DNA of 64,000 nt from Arthrobacter subterraneus (GCF_900099735.1 NZ_FNDT01000004.1:1-64000), one strand, 5' to 3'. Shown: positions 34,613 through 44,631, counted from the first letter of the stretch. Numbers and translations: made by a program. Notes: generated from the sequence alone by a model not told the origin.

Positions 34613-35365
34613 CTAGCGTTCCGGATGTCCTGCAACATCCAGCGCCTGGGGAAGCGTGAAGGCACCCGCGTAGAGCGCCTTGCCCACAATGGCGCCTTCC
34701 AGTCCGTCGGGAACGAGCTGGCGCAGGGCGGCGAGGTCCTCAAGGCTGGAGATGCCCCCTGACGCCACGACGGGACGCGCGGTCTTTTCCAGGACGTCCC
34801 GCAGGAGCTGCAGGTTCGGCCCGCGCAGGGTCCCGTCCTTCGTCACATCGGTGACGACGTACCGGGCACAGCCGGCCTCGTCCAGGCGTGCAAGAACCTC
34901 CCAGAGGTCGCCGCCCTCCTCGGTCCAGCCGCGGGCTGCCAGCGTGGTGCCACGGACGTCAAGGCCGACGGCGATGGCGTCCCCGTAGCGCGCAATGGCG
35001 CTGGCCGTCCACACCGGGTTCTCCAGCGCCGCGGTACCGAGGTTGACGCGCTCCGCACCGAGCTCAAGTGCGCGGTCCAGTGAGGCATCGTCGCGGATGC
35101 CGCCGGAGAGCTCCACCTTGATGTCGAGCTCCTTGACCACCCTGGCCAGCAGGTCGCTGTTGGATCCGCGTCCGAAGGCGGCGTCGAGGTCCACCAGATG
35201 GACCCATTCAGCGCCGTCATTCTGCCACTGCAGTGCTGCATCCAGCGGGTCGCCGTAGCTTGTCTCGCTCCCGGCAGCGCCCTGGACCAGCCGGACTGCC
35301 TGCCCGTCGGCGACGTCCACGGCAGGGAGCAGTTCAAGGATGGGCGATTCAGTGAAGGGGCTCAT
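34613..35365 (-). CDS. priA: Bifunctional HisA/TrpF phosphoribosyl isomerase (PriA)
   Basis: A (beta-alpha)8 barrel of 250 residues that in actinobacteria isomerises both the histidine intermediate ProFAR and phosphoribosyl anthranilate for tryptophan. Catalytic aspartates are in [10 protein letters not shown] (about residue 17) and [11 protein letters not shown] (about 175); phosphate-binding loops include LSGGIRDD and [11 protein letters not shown] has AAAGGAAG upstream. The dual role is inferred from lineage; no trpF is visible in the window. Confidence 0.93.
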   Translation of the reverse strand: MSPFTESPILELLPAVDVADGQAVRLVQGAAGSETSYGDPLDAALQWQNDGAEWVHLVDLDAAFGRGSNSDLLARVVKELDIKVELSGGIRDDASLDRALELGAERVNLGTAALENPVWTASAIARYGDAIAVGLDVRGTTLAARGWTEEGGDLWEVLARLDEAGCARYVVTDVTKDGTLRGPNLQLLRDVLEKTARPVVASGGISSLEDLAALRQLVPDGLEGAIVGKALYAGAFTLPQALDVAGHPER

Positions 35366-35435
35366 GCACTTCCTTTGTTCAGGGTTTCGCGCCGCCGCAG
35401 GTGGACGGCTGGCAGTGTCAGCAGCGTGTTGGGGC

Positions 35436-36074
35436 TCAGCGAAGGCTGCTGATCCAGTTGCGGAGCAGTTGGGCTCCGGCGTCGCCGGACTTTTCGGGGT
35501 GGAACTGGGTGGCGGAGAGCGGGCCGTTTTCGACCGCGGCGATGAAGGGGCCGCCGTGCGTGGACCAGGTGACCAGCGGCGGACGCATGGCCGGCTGGGT
35601 CACGTCGAAGTTCCACTCCTGCACCCCGTATGAATGCACAAAGTAAAAACGCTCGTCGGCAATGCCTTCAAAAAGCACCGATCCCTCCGGCGGGTCAACC
35701 GTGTTCCAGCCCATGTGCGGCACCACGTCGGCTTTGAGCCTCTCGACCGTGCCGGGCCACTCACCCATGCCCTGAGTGCGGACGCCGTGTTCCACGCCCT
35801 CCTCGAACAGGACCTGGAGCCCGACACAGATCCCCAGGACCGGACGTCCACCGGCAACCCGGCGTCCGATCATACGGAGTGCATCCACGTCCTTCAGGCC
35901 CTGCATGACGGCGGCGAAGGCACCGACGCCGGGGACCACGAGGCCGTCAGCGTTGAGTACATCGTCGGCAGCGGCGCTCAGGGTGACTTCGGCGCCTACG
36001 TGCTCAAGCGCGCGCACCGCTGACCGGATGTTCCCCGATCCATAGTCGAGAACCGTGACCCGGGGGGCGTTCAC
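35436..36074 (-). CDS. hisH: Imidazole glycerol phosphate synthase, glutaminase subunit
   Basis: Class I glutamine amidotransferase supplying ammonia to HisF. The 212-residue protein has the nucleophile Cys83 in [11 protein letters not shown] and the His-Glu pair in QFHPEKSG near the C-terminus. GTG start overlaps the hisB stop (GTGA). The partner cyclase gene hisF is not within the window, so it must lie elsewhere on the chromosome. Confidence 0.95.
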   Translation of the reverse strand: MNAPRVTVLDYGSGNIRSAVRALEHVGAEVTLSAAADDVLNADGLVVPGVGAFAAVMQGLKDVDALRMIGRRVAGGRPVLGICVGLQVLFEEGVEHGVRTQGMGEWPGTVERLKADVVPHMGWNTVDPPEGSVLFEGIADERFYFVHSYGVQEWNFDVTQPAMRPPLVTWSTHGGPFIAAVENGPLSATQFHPEKSGDAGAQLLRNWISSLR

Positions 36075-36688
36075 AGTGCGCCCTTGGTCGATGGGATGCC
36101 GGTCACGCGAGGGTCCGGTTCCACCGCGGCGCGGAGGGCGCGTGCGAACGCCTTGAACTGCGCCTCGACAATGTGGTGGGGATCCCTGCCGCCCAGGACT
36201 TTCATGTGCAGGCAGATCTGGGCGTGAAGGGTGATGGCCTCAAAGACGTGCCGGGTGAGGGAACCCGTGAAGTGCCCGCCGATCAGGTGGTATTCCTGGC
36301 CTGCAGGCTCACCGGCGTGAACCAGGTACGGACGGCCCGAAATGTCGACGACGGCGTTCGCCAGAGCCTCATCAAGCGGCACTGTCGCTTCACCGAACCG
36401 GCGGATACCCGCTTTGTCGCCGAGGGCCTCCCGCAGCACCTCACCGAGCGTGATTGCGACATCTTCCACGGTGTGGTGGACATCGATGTGGGTGTCTCCG
36501 GTGGCCCGGACCGTGAGGTCGATCAGCGAGTGCTTGGCCAGCGCCGTCAACATGTGGTCATAGAAGGGTACGGACGTGCTGATCTCGGAGCGCCCGGTGC
36601 CGTCGAGGTCGAGTTCGACGAAAACTGACGATTCACTCGTGGTTCGCTCACGTCGCGCAGCGCGTCGGGCAGTGGCTTCCGCGGTCAT
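36071..36688 (-). CDS. hisB: Imidazoleglycerol-phosphate dehydratase
   Basis: Manganese-dependent dehydratase in histidine synthesis. The 205-residue protein has both repeats of the metal motif: [11 protein letters not shown] near residue 76 and [18 protein letters not shown] near the end. It is the monofunctional form, without the phosphatase domain of enterobacteria. The ATG at 36688 gives a typical Arg/Ala-rich lead; 19 upstream in-frame codons are not conserved. Overlaps hisH by 4 bp. Confidence 0.96.
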   Translation of the reverse strand: MTAEATARRAARRERTTSESSVFVELDLDGTGRSEISTSVPFYDHMLTALAKHSLIDLTVRATGDTHIDVHHTVEDVAITLGEVLREALGDKAGIRRFGEATVPLDEALANAVVDISGRPYLVHAGEPAGQEYHLIGGHFTGSLTRHVFEAITLHAQICLHMKVLGGRDPHHIVEAQFKAFARALRAAVEPDPRVTGIPSTKGAL

Positions 36689-36757
36689 GGGGAGAGTCCT
36701 AACAGTTGTAACAGCGACAGGCGGGCGAAACGCCCGTACATGCATCCGGCGTCCAGT

Positions 36758-37867
36758 TTATGAGACGGAGGGCCGGATCAGAGATTCGAGGGTTTCGAGG
36801 AAGATCCTGGTTTCCTCTTCCGTTCCGGCGGTGACCCGTAGATGGCCTGGTATACCGACGTCCCGGATAAGCACTCCTGCGTCCAGCAGTCCCTGCCATA
36901 CGGCCCGCGGATCCTCGAGCCCGCCGAAGAGGACGAAGTTGGAATCCGACGGCGCTACGGGAAGCCCGAGGCCGGTGAGCGCGGACACGATGCGGTCCCT
37001 CTGCCTTTTGATCTCGTCAACGTTGGCGAGCAGTTTCGCTGAGTGGGTCAGCGCCGCTATTGCAGTGGCCTGGGTGATTGCTGAGAGGTGGTACGGAAGA
37101 CGAACGAGTCGGAGGGCGTCGGAAATCTCCGGCGCCGCGGCCAGGTATCCAACCCGGGCCCCGGCGAGGGCGAAAGCCTTGCTCATGGTGCGCGAGACGA
37201 TGAGCCGTTCCCGTCCCGGCAGCAGTTCCAGGGCACTCGGAGTGCCGGTGTGGGAGAACTCGGCGTAGGCCTCGTCGACGATGATGATCGCCCTGGCCGC
37301 TTCTCCTGCCTCGTACGCCGCGGCGACAACGTCCAGGGACAAGGCCGTGCCCGTTGGGTTGTTCGGGCTGCACAGGAACACGATGTTGGCACCTGTTTCC
37401 GCGACCTGCTCGGCCGTCGCTCCGGCATCGAGGTCGAAGTTGTCCGCTCTCGTGCCGGCCAGGTAGGAGGTCCCGGTGGACCCTGCAAGGAGGGGGTACA
37501 TCGAATAGGTGGGCGGGAATCCAAGGGCGGTGCGGCCGGGCCCGCCGAAGGCGAGGAGAATATGCTGCAGCACCTCGTTTGACCCGTTGGCGGCCCAGAT
37601 GTTGTCTGCGGTGAGACCGTGGCCGAGATAACCGGCGAGGTGCTCACGAAGCAGGGTGAACTCCCGGTCAGGGTAGCGGTTGAGCCCGGCCACTGCGTCC
37701 TGCACCGCTTCGACAATCGCCCTGCGCACGTCCCCGGGGACGCCGTGGGTGTTCTCATTGACATTCAGCAGGATGGGAACATCGATCTGGGGAGCTCCGT
37801 AGGGGCGCAGGCCCCTGAGGTTGTCCCTGATCGGCAGACGGCTGAGGCGTTCAAGCTGATCGGTCAC
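36758..37867 (-). CDS. hisC: Histidinol-phosphate aminotransferase
   Basis: PLP-dependent class II aminotransferase of 369 residues. Marks are LNVNENTHGVP near the N-terminus, the CSPNNPTGT block and the PLP lysine in SRTMSKAFALAGARVGY. Two adjacent GTGs can start it; the second (37867) is 6 nt after a TAAACT hexamer, consistent with a leaderless transcript. In many actinobacteria hisD precedes hisC in the operon; here the gene upstream is the LysM gene, and hisD is absent. Confidence 0.95.
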   Translation of the reverse strand: MTDQLERLSRLPIRDNLRGLRPYGAPQIDVPILLNVNENTHGVPGDVRRAIVEAVQDAVAGLNRYPDREFTLLREHLAGYLGHGLTADNIWAANGSNEVLQHILLAFGGPGRTALGFPPTYSMYPLLAGSTGTSYLAGTRADNFDLDAGATAEQVAETGANIVFLCSPNNPTGTALSLDVVAAAYEAGEAARAIIIVDEAYAEFSHTGTPSALELLPGRERLIVSRTMSKAFALAGARVGYLAAAPEISDALRLVRLPYHLSAITQATAIAALTHSAKLLANVDEIKRQRDRIVSALTGLGLPVAPSDSNFVLFGGLEDPRAVWQGLLDAGVLIRDVGIPGHLRVTAGTEEETRIFLETLESLIRPSVS

Positions 37868-37873
37868 CACCAG

Positions 37874-37912
37874 AGTTTAAGGCCGCGGGATCCACAATGC
37901 AGAATCGCATTG
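37874..37912 (-). promoter_or_regulatory. his operon promoter region with a 6-bp inverted repeat
   Basis: TAAACT (37874-37879, minus strand) ends 6 nt before the hisC GTG. Upstream at 37895-37912 is CAATGC-N6-GCATTG, a perfect inverted repeat overlapping where a -35 would lie. It could be an operator or a weak hairpin after the LysM gene. Confidence 0.45.
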
Positions 37913-37951
37913 CGCCCAGGGACACTGTGACACCGATTCTGTAGAGCCCTG

Positions 37952-38341
37952 TTATGGGTTGCCGACGGGGATATGAAGCGACTGCCCGGCCTGCACCGTT
38001 GAGGAGGCCAGCGCATTCAGTTCCACGATTTCCTCAACGACGGCGCGTGGGTCCCGTTCCGGGGCGTACTCGGCCGCGAGTGCCCACAGCGTTTCTCCTG
38101 ACGTCACGCTTACGCGCACCGTCTCCGTAACGGCAGTCCCGCTTGCCGCAGCCTGTGCCTGCGAGGAGAAGAACGCACTGACGATGAGCAGAGCGGCTGC
38201 GAGCAGGGCAAGGGGTGCCGCTACCAGCACGATCCAGCCCCGCCGCGTCAGATGCAGGCGAGGGGCCCGCCCGGCCGCACGGCTTCCCCGGATGTCCAGC
38301 TGGAATGAGGGTGCGGTTCCTGCGATATGGAGCGTCGACAT
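37952..38341 (-). CDS. LysM membrane protein beside lexA (YneA/Rv2719c-like, putative SOS division inhibitor)
   Basis: A 129-residue protein with a basic N-terminal cytoplasmic part, one transmembrane helix (about 35-57) and an extracytoplasmic LysM peptidoglycan-binding domain (about 75-127, with SGETLWALAAEY). Divergent from lexA with SOS boxes between, the same arrangement as B. subtilis yneA and mycobacterial Rv2719c, which block division during DNA damage. The function is inferred from architecture and position; sequence similarity in the N-terminal half is weak. Confidence 0.8.
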   Translation of the reverse strand: MSTLHIAGTAPSFQLDIRGSRAAGRAPRLHLTRRGWIVLVAAPLALLAAALLIVSAFFSSQAQAAASGTAVTETVRVSVTSGETLWALAAEYAPERDPRAVVEEIVELNALASSTVQAGQSLHIPVGNP

Positions 38342-38383
38342 GGCGTCACCTTTCTTGATGATGTGGATGTCCGACAGCTTTAT

Positions 38384-38399
38384 TCGAAGCTGTGTTCTA
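38384..38399 (-). promoter_or_regulatory. Candidate SOS box before the LysM gene
   Basis: TCGAAGCTGTGTTCTA matches TCGAAC-N4-GTTCGA at 10 of 12 defined positions (G for C in the left half, T for G in the right). It lies about 45 nt upstream of the LysM start, nearer to it than to lexA. Confidence 0.55.
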
Positions 38400-38450
38400 T
38401 TCCTCTGTGTTTATTCTTAGCACCTGTGAACTAATATTGTCGAGACTCGC

Positions 38451-38491
38451 TCGAACAAATGTTTGAAAAGGCGTTCGCTGTCCCCTAGCGT
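38451..38491 (+). promoter_or_regulatory. lexA promoter with SOS box
   Basis: SOS box TCGAACAAATGTTTGA (38451-38466) overlaps the -35 TTGAAA (38463-38468), followed after 17 bp by TAGCGT (38486-38491). LexA binding would block RNA polymerase and give autorepression. The transcript start would be about 38498, over 100 nt before the translation start. Confidence 0.8.
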
Positions 38492-38634
38492 TGCTGGTGA
38501 GGGTGACGGTCCGGCCGCTTCGAAAACCAGCTCATCACCCACCACTGACAAAACAGGTTGGAGGGCCGGCTGGCCCGGGTCCGGCCCAGGGAAAGGGATG
38601 CATACTGGTGGCAGATCTCAGTGCGGCAGGGGAC

Positions 38635-39357
38635 ATGGCAGAGGCGTCGGCTTCCGGTGGAAAGCGGGGGCGCGGGCGTCCGCGTGGCCGGGCTATTCCC
38701 AAGGGGATGACGCCCCGGCAGAAGAAAATCCTCGAAACCATCCAGCGCAGTGTGGCAGCGCACGGCTATCCGCCGTCCATGCGTGAGATCGGTGACACGG
38801 TGGGACTGGCCAGCCTGTCTAGCGTGACGCACCAGCTCGCCCAGCTGGAGCGGATGGGTTACATCCGCCGCGATCCCAAGCGTCCGCGGGCAATGGAGAT
38901 CCTGCTTCCCCTCACCTTCGGTGAGGAGGCGCCGCGGGCCCTACCGTCCTCCGAGGAGGAGCCTGCTCCGGTGTCAGCGGTCGATGCGGCGATGGTTCCG
39001 CTCGTGGGCCGCATTGCGGCGGGCGGTCCTATCCTGGCGGATCAGGTCGTGGAGGATGTCATGCCGCTTCCGCGCCAGCTTGTCGGCCATGGGGACCTCT
39101 TCATGCTGCGGGTATCCGGTGACTCGATGATCGACGCAGCTATCTGCGACGGTGACTGGGTGGTGGTCCGCCAGCAGAGCACGGCGGAAAACGGCGATGT
39201 TGTGGCTGCCCTGCTTGACGACGAGGCCACCGTGAAGACATTGCGGCAGCGGGACGGCCACACCTGGCTCCTGCCGCAGAACACCAGTTATGAACCCATC
39301 CTCGGCGACCATGCCACGATCATGGGCAAGGTTGTATCGGTGATGCGCGCCCTCTGA
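38635..39357 (+). CDS. lexA: LexA repressor
   Basis: Master repressor of the SOS response, self-cleaving when RecA forms filaments. In the 240-residue form the winged helix-turn-helix covers about 25-90 ([17 protein letters not shown]), the scissile bond is Ala129-Gly130 in IAAGGPI, and the catalytic pair is Ser164 (SGDSM) and Lys201 (ATVKT). ATG 38635 has AGGGG upstream; GTG 38611 is an alternative adding eight residues. Both share the conserved core. Confidence 0.95.
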   Translation: MAEASASGGKRGRGRPRGRAIPKGMTPRQKKILETIQRSVAAHGYPPSMREIGDTVGLASLSSVTHQLAQLERMGYIRRDPKRPRAMEILLPLTFGEEAPRALPSSEEEPAPVSAVDAAMVPLVGRIAAGGPILADQVVEDVMPLPRQLVGHGDLFMLRVSGDSMIDAAICDGDWVVVRQQSTAENGDVVAALLDDEATVKTLRQRDGHTWLLPQNTSYEPILGDHATIMGKVVSVMRAL

Positions 39358-39408
39358 GGTCGCTGCGGCGCCCGAGGGCAGCATCTGTCCCGGTTGCGGA
39401 AGCGTCGG

Positions 39409-41430
39409 TTACGCCGGCTGCGCGGCGGCCAGCCGTGACAGGATGCCCAGAGCGGTAGCCCGGTCGGTGGTCGGCCAGAACGGGGGCAGCGCTGCCCGGA
39501 GGAAACCGCCGTAGCCGGCGGTAGCCAGCCGCGAATCCAGGATGGCCACCATCCCCTTGTCGTCCTGGGCGCGGATGAGGCGCCCCGCTCCCTGCGCAAG
39601 CCGGACGGCGGCGTGGGTGGCCGAGACACTGATGAAGCCGTTTCCACCGGCCTTCGCCACAGCGCGGGTGCGCGCGGTCATCAGCGGGTCGTCGGGGCGC
39701 GGAAAGGGTATCCGGTCGATGGTCACGAGCCGGCAGGCGTTCCCCGGCACATCGACGCCCTGCCAGAGTGACATGGTGCCGAACAGGCAGGTGTCGGGCT
39801 CCTCCGCGAACTGTTTGACCAACGCGGACATGGAGGACTCGCCCTGGCAGAGGATTTCGACGTCGACCCTCTGCCGCAGGGCGTCAGCGGCCTCTTCAGC
39901 GGCGCGCCGCGAGGAGAACAGGCCCAGCGCTCCTCCGCGGGAGGCCTTGATGAGGGCCTCCAGCTCGTCCAGCTGTTCCTCCGACGTTCCCCTGCCGGGT
40001 TTCGGCAGGTCCTTGGCGACATACAGCACGCCTTGCCGCGGGTAGTCGAACGGGCTTCCGACGTCGACTCCTGTCCAGGACGGTGCGCCCTCCCCTGTCA
40101 GTCCGAGCGAACCCGCGACTGGTCCGAACTCCGACCCGATCGCCAGGGTTGCCGACGTAAGCACAACAGTATGGTCCTCGAACAGTCCGCGCCTGAGCCG
40201 TCCCGCCACCGACAGGGGCGCAATGCTGATCGTTGCCGGCGAGGATTCGTCTGCAGCCGAGTATCCGGAACCGGGGGTGAACGTGCTCGGCCGGCTGGAC
40301 CACAGCACTTCCCCGGCGCCACCGGCCGCGACCATCCGTTCAGCGAATTCGAGCAGCACCAGCAGGCGTGAGCGGGCCATCTGGCGGCCGCCGTCCACCG
40401 ACTGGGCGGAACCGTCCGAACTCGACTCGGACAGCGCCAGGCGGCAGGCTTCGCGCAACTGCACCAAGGCAAGCTCCTGCTGCTCGCTCAGTCCCGCTGC
40501 CATCAGGCCGGAGGGCTGGGCGTCGAAAGCGTGCTCAAAGGCGGTCTGGGCCGCCTGGAGTGTATCGGTGTTGGCGCCCAGATGACGTCTCGCTGCAGCT
40601 GCCGCGGCTCCGATCAACGCTCCGGACAGCTGTCCCGATACGGCGGAGGTAACGCGGTCGTGAAGTTCATGCGCCTCATCGATCACCACCACGTCGTGTT
40701 CGGGCAGCACCGCGAGCCCCTCGAAAGCGTTGATGGCCAGCAGCGCGTGATTGGTGATCACGATGTCCGCCTGGCCTGCCTTTTCACGTGCGCGTTCGCT
40801 GAAGCACTCGTCGGCCACGGGGCACCTCTGCGCACCGAGGCATTCCATGCTGGACACCGAGACCTGCCGCCAGGCCCTGTCACTGACCCCGGGCAGCAGC
40901 TCATCCCGGTCGCCGGTTTCTGTTTCCTCGGCCCACTCCCGCAGGCGGACGATCTCCCGTCCGAGCGGAGTGGACGGTCCCGCAGACGGATGCGGGGTTG
41001 CCGGCTCGCCGTCCAGCGCGAACAGGGCTCCGGAGTCATCCTCGTCCGGGAACCCGCCGCCTGTCTTGTGCCTGCAGACGTAATTCCCGCGGCCCTTGAG
41101 CAGCGCGACATTCACGGGCCGCGGCAGCGAACCCTTCAGGGTCTCGAGCAGCCGGGGCAGGTCGCGGTTGACGATCTGCGCCTGCAGCGCAAGCGTGGCG
41201 GTGGAGACAACGGAGGTCGTGTCGCTCTTCACCGCGTGGGTGATCAGGGGCAGCAGGTACGCCAGGGACTTTCCGGTGCCGGTTCCGGCCTGCACCAGCA
41301 GGTGGGTGCCGCTGTCGATCGCTTCCTCGACCTGGCGCACCATTTCATGCTGCCCGCTGCGCTGCTGACCACCCATCGCTTCCACGACGTCGTCGAGCAG
41401 TTGGAGGGGACTTACCTTCCCCTCAGCCAT
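39409..41430 (-). CDS. DinG/XPD-family ATP-dependent DNA helicase
   Basis: A 673-residue superfamily 2 iron-sulfur helicase. Walker A QAGTGTGKS lies near residue 50, DEAH in VVVIDEAHELHD near 250, and four cysteines between them (YVCRHK, ECLGAQRC, ECF) fit the XPD/DinG 4Fe-4S cluster. DinG-type enzymes unwind 5'-3' and remove R-loops or blocked forks. The ATG overlaps the hflX stop by 8 bp, so it is translated from the hflX transcript. No SOS box was found before hflX. Confidence 0.9.
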   Translation of the reverse strand: MAEGKVSPLQLLDDVVEAMGGQQRSGQHEMVRQVEEAIDSGTHLLVQAGTGTGKSLAYLLPLITHAVKSDTTSVVSTATLALQAQIVNRDLPRLLETLKGSLPRPVNVALLKGRGNYVCRHKTGGGFPDEDDSGALFALDGEPATPHPSAGPSTPLGREIVRLREWAEETETGDRDELLPGVSDRAWRQVSVSSMECLGAQRCPVADECFSERAREKAGQADIVITNHALLAINAFEGLAVLPEHDVVVIDEAHELHDRVTSAVSGQLSGALIGAAAAAARRHLGANTDTLQAAQTAFEHAFDAQPSGLMAAGLSEQQELALVQLREACRLALSESSSDGSAQSVDGGRQMARSRLLVLLEFAERMVAAGGAGEVLWSSRPSTFTPGSGYSAADESSPATISIAPLSVAGRLRRGLFEDHTVVLTSATLAIGSEFGPVAGSLGLTGEGAPSWTGVDVGSPFDYPRQGVLYVAKDLPKPGRGTSEEQLDELEALIKASRGGALGLFSSRRAAEEAADALRQRVDVEILCQGESSMSALVKQFAEEPDTCLFGTMSLWQGVDVPGNACRLVTIDRIPFPRPDDPLMTARTRAVAKAGGNGFISVSATHAAVRLAQGAGRLIRAQDDKGMVAILDSRLATAGYGGFLRAALPPFWPTTDRATALGILSRLAAAQPA

Positions 41431-42985
41431 GCCTGACGAACGGCTCCAGTTCCGCGGCCAGGCCTTCCCGGACCATTACCTCGACTTCGGTACCCTTTTC
41501 GACGTGTTCGAGCCGAAGGATCTCCGCGTCCGGCTGGTGCAGGCGCGATACGACGTCCCCGCGCTGGTAGGGCACCAACAGCGTCAGCCTGACGCTCGGC
41601 CGTGGAATGGCCTGGCTGATCAGTTCAAGCAGCTCCGGAATCCCCTGGCCGGTGCGGGCGGAGACGATTGCGTGGCGCGGTTCCTTCTGCCGGAGCCGTT
41701 CGAGGACAAAGGGATCTGCCGCATCCGCCTTGTTCAGGACGATGATCTCGGGCACCTTGCGCGCGTCCACCTCCGTCAGGACATCCCGTACGGCGGCGAT
41801 CTGTCCCTCAGGGTCAGGGTGCGAGGCATCCACGACGTGCAGGATCAGGTCAGCGTCCGCTACTTCCTCAAGGGTGGACCGGAACGCTTCAACCAGCTGG
41901 GTGGGCAGGGACCGGACAAACCCGACGGTATCCGCGAGGGTGAACTCCAGCCCGTCCGGCGTCTGGGCCCGACGGATGGTCGGATCCAGCGTGGCGAACA
42001 GTGCGTTCTCCACCAGGACCCCGGCATCCGTCAGCCGGTTCAGGAGGGACGACTTCCCGGCGTTCGTGTAGCCGGCGATCGCTACGGACGGGACCTCATG
42101 ACGACGGCGGTTGGCCCGCTTGGTTTCACGGGCGGGCTTCATTCCTGCGATCTCCCGGCGGAGCTTCGCCATCCGGGTGCGGATTTTCCGGCGGTCCAGT
42201 TCGATCTTGGTCTCGCCGGGGCCACGCGAACCCATGCCTGCACCGGCACCACCGACCTGGCCGCCGGCCTGGCGGGACATGGACTCGCCCCAGCCGCGCA
42301 GCCGCGGAAGCAGATATTCGAGCTGTGCCAGCTCGACCTGCGCCTTTCCTTCACGCGACTTGGCGTGCTGGGCGAAGATGTCGAGGATGAGAGCGGTTCG
42401 GTCAATGACCTTGACCTTGACGATGTCTTCAAGCCCGCGGCGCTGCGAGGGGGCAAGCTCGCTGTCGACGATGACCGTGTCCGCTCCCGTAGCCATCACG
42501 ATGTTCTTCAGTTCCTCGGCTTTGCCGGCCCCCAGGAAGGTGCCCGGATCCGGCTTCAGGCGGCGCTGAATGATGCCGTCCAGGACTTCGGATCCGGCTG
42601 TTTCTGCGAGGGCGGCGAGTTCACGCAGCGAATTCTCCGCGTCCGCCACGGTTCCTTCGCCCCAGATGCCGGCCAGCACCACGCGTTCAAGGCGCAGCTG
42701 TCGGTATTCGACCTCGCTGACGTCCTCAAGCTCCGTCGAGAGCCCGGCCACACGCCGCAGTGCGCGCCGCTCTTCACGGTCCTGCTGGTCGCCGTCGTAC
42801 TCCGATGGTTCCCCGTCGAGTTCCGACAAGGCCTGCGCTCGTTCGCGCTGCCCGTTGCCGAAACGGCGGGCGGCGCCGGCGGTTGTTGCGGGGTCTTTGG
42901 CAAGAATCCGGTCGATGACGGCCTGGATTTCATCGGGGCCCATTTCCGGCTCGGGCGTTGCCGACGCTCCGTGATGAGTGGTCAT
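41423..42985 (-). CDS. hflX: GTPase HflX
   Basis: Ribosome-associated GTPase that splits stalled 70S ribosomes after stress. The 520-residue protein has an acidic N-terminal extension (about 1-90), the HflX nucleotide-independent domain with DPGTFLGAGKAEEL and the glycine-rich GGAGAGMGSRGPGETK stretch, then the G domain with P-loop AGYTNAGKSSL and DTVGFV. ATG 42985 has AGGGAGAG just upstream; an ATG nine codons earlier has none. Confidence 0.95.
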   Translation of the reverse strand: MTTHHGASATPEPEMGPDEIQAVIDRILAKDPATTAGAARRFGNGQRERAQALSELDGEPSEYDGDQQDREERRALRRVAGLSTELEDVSEVEYRQLRLERVVLAGIWGEGTVADAENSLRELAALAETAGSEVLDGIIQRRLKPDPGTFLGAGKAEELKNIVMATGADTVIVDSELAPSQRRGLEDIVKVKVIDRTALILDIFAQHAKSREGKAQVELAQLEYLLPRLRGWGESMSRQAGGQVGGAGAGMGSRGPGETKIELDRRKIRTRMAKLRREIAGMKPARETKRANRRRHEVPSVAIAGYTNAGKSSLLNRLTDAGVLVENALFATLDPTIRRAQTPDGLEFTLADTVGFVRSLPTQLVEAFRSTLEEVADADLILHVVDASHPDPEGQIAAVRDVLTEVDARKVPEIIVLNKADAADPFVLERLRQKEPRHAIVSARTGQGIPELLELISQAIPRPSVRLTLLVPYQRGDVVSRLHQPDAEILRLEHVEKGTEVEVMVREGLAAELEPFVRHG

Positions 42986-43084
42986 ACTCTCCCTTGGTAT
43001 CTGTCTTTCCATGGTAGTCCGTCGGCCCGGCGGCGTGGGCGGGATTCTCTCAGCGCGAAGCGCGGACCACTAGGCTGGAACATT

Positions 43085-43693
43085 ATGGATTCGCAGCACT
43101 ACTTCAGCACCGCTCCCTCCGGGCCGGACCGGCGCCGCCCACTCCGGGTGTCACTGGCAGGCAGGGAACGGGACCTCGTGACCTCCGGCGGCATTTTCAG
43201 CCCGGACGGTGTGGACAAAGGCACCGCGATCCTGCTGTCGGAGGTGCCGCCGCCCGGCGGGTCCAACCTGCTCGATATCGGCTGCGGATGGGGCCCGCTC
43301 GCCCTCACCATGGCGCTCCAGGCGCCCGGGGCCGCCGTCGTCGCCATCGACGTCAATGAGCGTTCGCTGGAACTGACCCGGGAAAATGCCCGGCGGCTGG
43401 ATCTCGCCAACGTGACCGCAGTGCTGCCCGACGACGTCAGGAACGACATCCTGTTCGACACCATCTGGTCCAACCCCCCGATCCGCATCGGCAAGGAAGC
43501 CCTCCACGAGCTACTGCTGCGCTGGCTCCCCCGGCTTGCCCCGGGCGGGACAGCGTGGCTGGTGGTGCAGAAAAACCTGGGCGCCGATTCACTGCAGCGG
43601 TGGCTGGCAGCGGAACTTCCGGCCAATTACGACGTCGGCCGCGCTTCCACCGCAAAATCCTTCCGTATCCTGCGGGTGACCCGGCAGGGCTAG
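43085..43693 (+). CDS. Class I SAM methyltransferase, RsmC-like
   Basis: A 202-residue methyltransferase with the SAM-binding [15 protein letters not shown] near residue 60 and the SNPPIR motif near 124, the NPPF/Y-type signature of N2-guanine or N6-adenine methylation. It corresponds to the catalytic domain of RsmC/RlmG rRNA methyltransferases without their N-terminal duplicate. The exact RNA target is unknown. A TAGGCT hexamer 8 nt before the ATG hints at leaderless transcription. Its end overlaps dapF by 4 bp. Confidence 0.85.
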   Translation: MDSQHYFSTAPSGPDRRRPLRVSLAGRERDLVTSGGIFSPDGVDKGTAILLSEVPPPGGSNLLDIGCGWGPLALTMALQAPGAAVVAIDVNERSLELTRENARRLDLANVTAVLPDDVRNDILFDTIWSNPPIRIGKEALHELLLRWLPRLAPGGTAWLVVQKNLGADSLQRWLAAELPANYDVGRASTAKSFRILRVTRQG

Positions 43694-44631
43694 GCGAAGG
43701 TACCGCTGGCCACCAGGACGGCCGGACCGCTCAGATGGACGTGTTCGTCGCCCCCGGCGCCCAGCCGGAAGCGCACGCCGACAACACCGCCGGGCACGGT
43801 GACGCTCCAGACGTCAGGGGCGTCCTCCCCCGCCCAGAAGCGGGTGGCGACCGCCGCAGCGCAGGCGCCTGTCCCGCAGGAGAGGGTTTCTCCCACTCCA
43901 CGTTCGTGGACACGCATGCTCACCTGGCCCACGCCGTCGTGCATCAGCGGATCGTGCGGCACAACAAACTCCACGTTGGTTCCGTTCGGCGGCAGCGGGT
44001 CCACGGACGGCGCATCGAACAGGCGTGTTGCACGCAGTTCCGCGATCTCTGCCAGGGCCACGACCGTGTGCGGATTGCCCATGCTGACCGAAAGTCCGGG
44101 CCGCGCGACCTGCAGCCCGTCTGCCTCCACCAGCGAATCCGTGGCGCGCGCGGCCGCGGCGTCCGGATAGATGAACTCCCACGGCCCCATGTCCACCGAG
44201 TAGCCGTCCGCGGAGCGCTCGACAATCTTGACTCCGCCGCGGGTACCGACGGCAACGGTGGCTCCCTCGGCGAGGTCGATCAGTCCGTGGCTGACCAGGA
44301 AGTGCACAAACACGCGGACCCCGTTGCCGCACATTTCCGACACCGAACCGTCGCCGTTCCGGTAGTCCATGAACCACTCGGCGTCCGGCGCCTGCTGCAG
44401 AAGTGCCCTGCCCTCCGGGAGGAACGACGACGGCACCGCACGGATCAATCCGTCCGCGCCGATACCCCGGTGGCGGTCGCAGGCGGCCGCGACATCGGCT
44501 GCCGTCAGGTCCACCGTGCCGTCCCGGTCGGCGACCAGGATGAAGTCATTACCGGTGCCGTGCCCTTTGGTGAAGGACAGGCCGGACAGTCGCGTGCGGG
44601 CAGCCGCTGCCGCCTGGGTATGTGTGCTCAC
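43690..44631 (-). CDS. dapF: Diaminopimelate epimerase
   Basis: Converts LL- to meso-diaminopimelate for lysine and peptidoglycan. The 313-residue protein has the two catalytic cysteines in [10 protein letters not shown] (near residue 99) and [10 protein letters not shown] (near 260), and the N-terminal KGHGTGNDF. The start is GTG at 44631, 7 nt after TATCCT, so the transcript may be leaderless even though the gene lies only 5 nt after miaA. Confidence 0.95.
   Translation of the reverse strand: MSTHTQAAAAARTRLSGLSFTKGHGTGNDFILVADRDGTVDLTAADVAAACDRHRGIGADGLIRAVPSSFLPEGRALLQQAPDAEWFMDYRNGDGSVSEMCGNGVRVFVHFLVSHGLIDLAEGATVAVGTRGGVKIVERSADGYSVDMGPWEFIYPDAAAARATDSLVEADGLQVARPGLSVSMGNPHTVVALAEIAELRATRLFDAPSVDPLPPNGTNVEFVVPHDPLMHDGVGQVSMRVHERGVGETLSCGTGACAAAVATRFWAGEDAPDVWSVTVPGGVVGVRFRLGAGGDEHVHLSGPAVLVASGTFA

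Noticed and set aside
41429-43084. Long plus-strand open frame (over 550 codons) continuous with the RsmC-like gene
   Set aside because: It is antisense to hflX and is open only because of high G+C; family sequence begins at MDSQHYF (43085).
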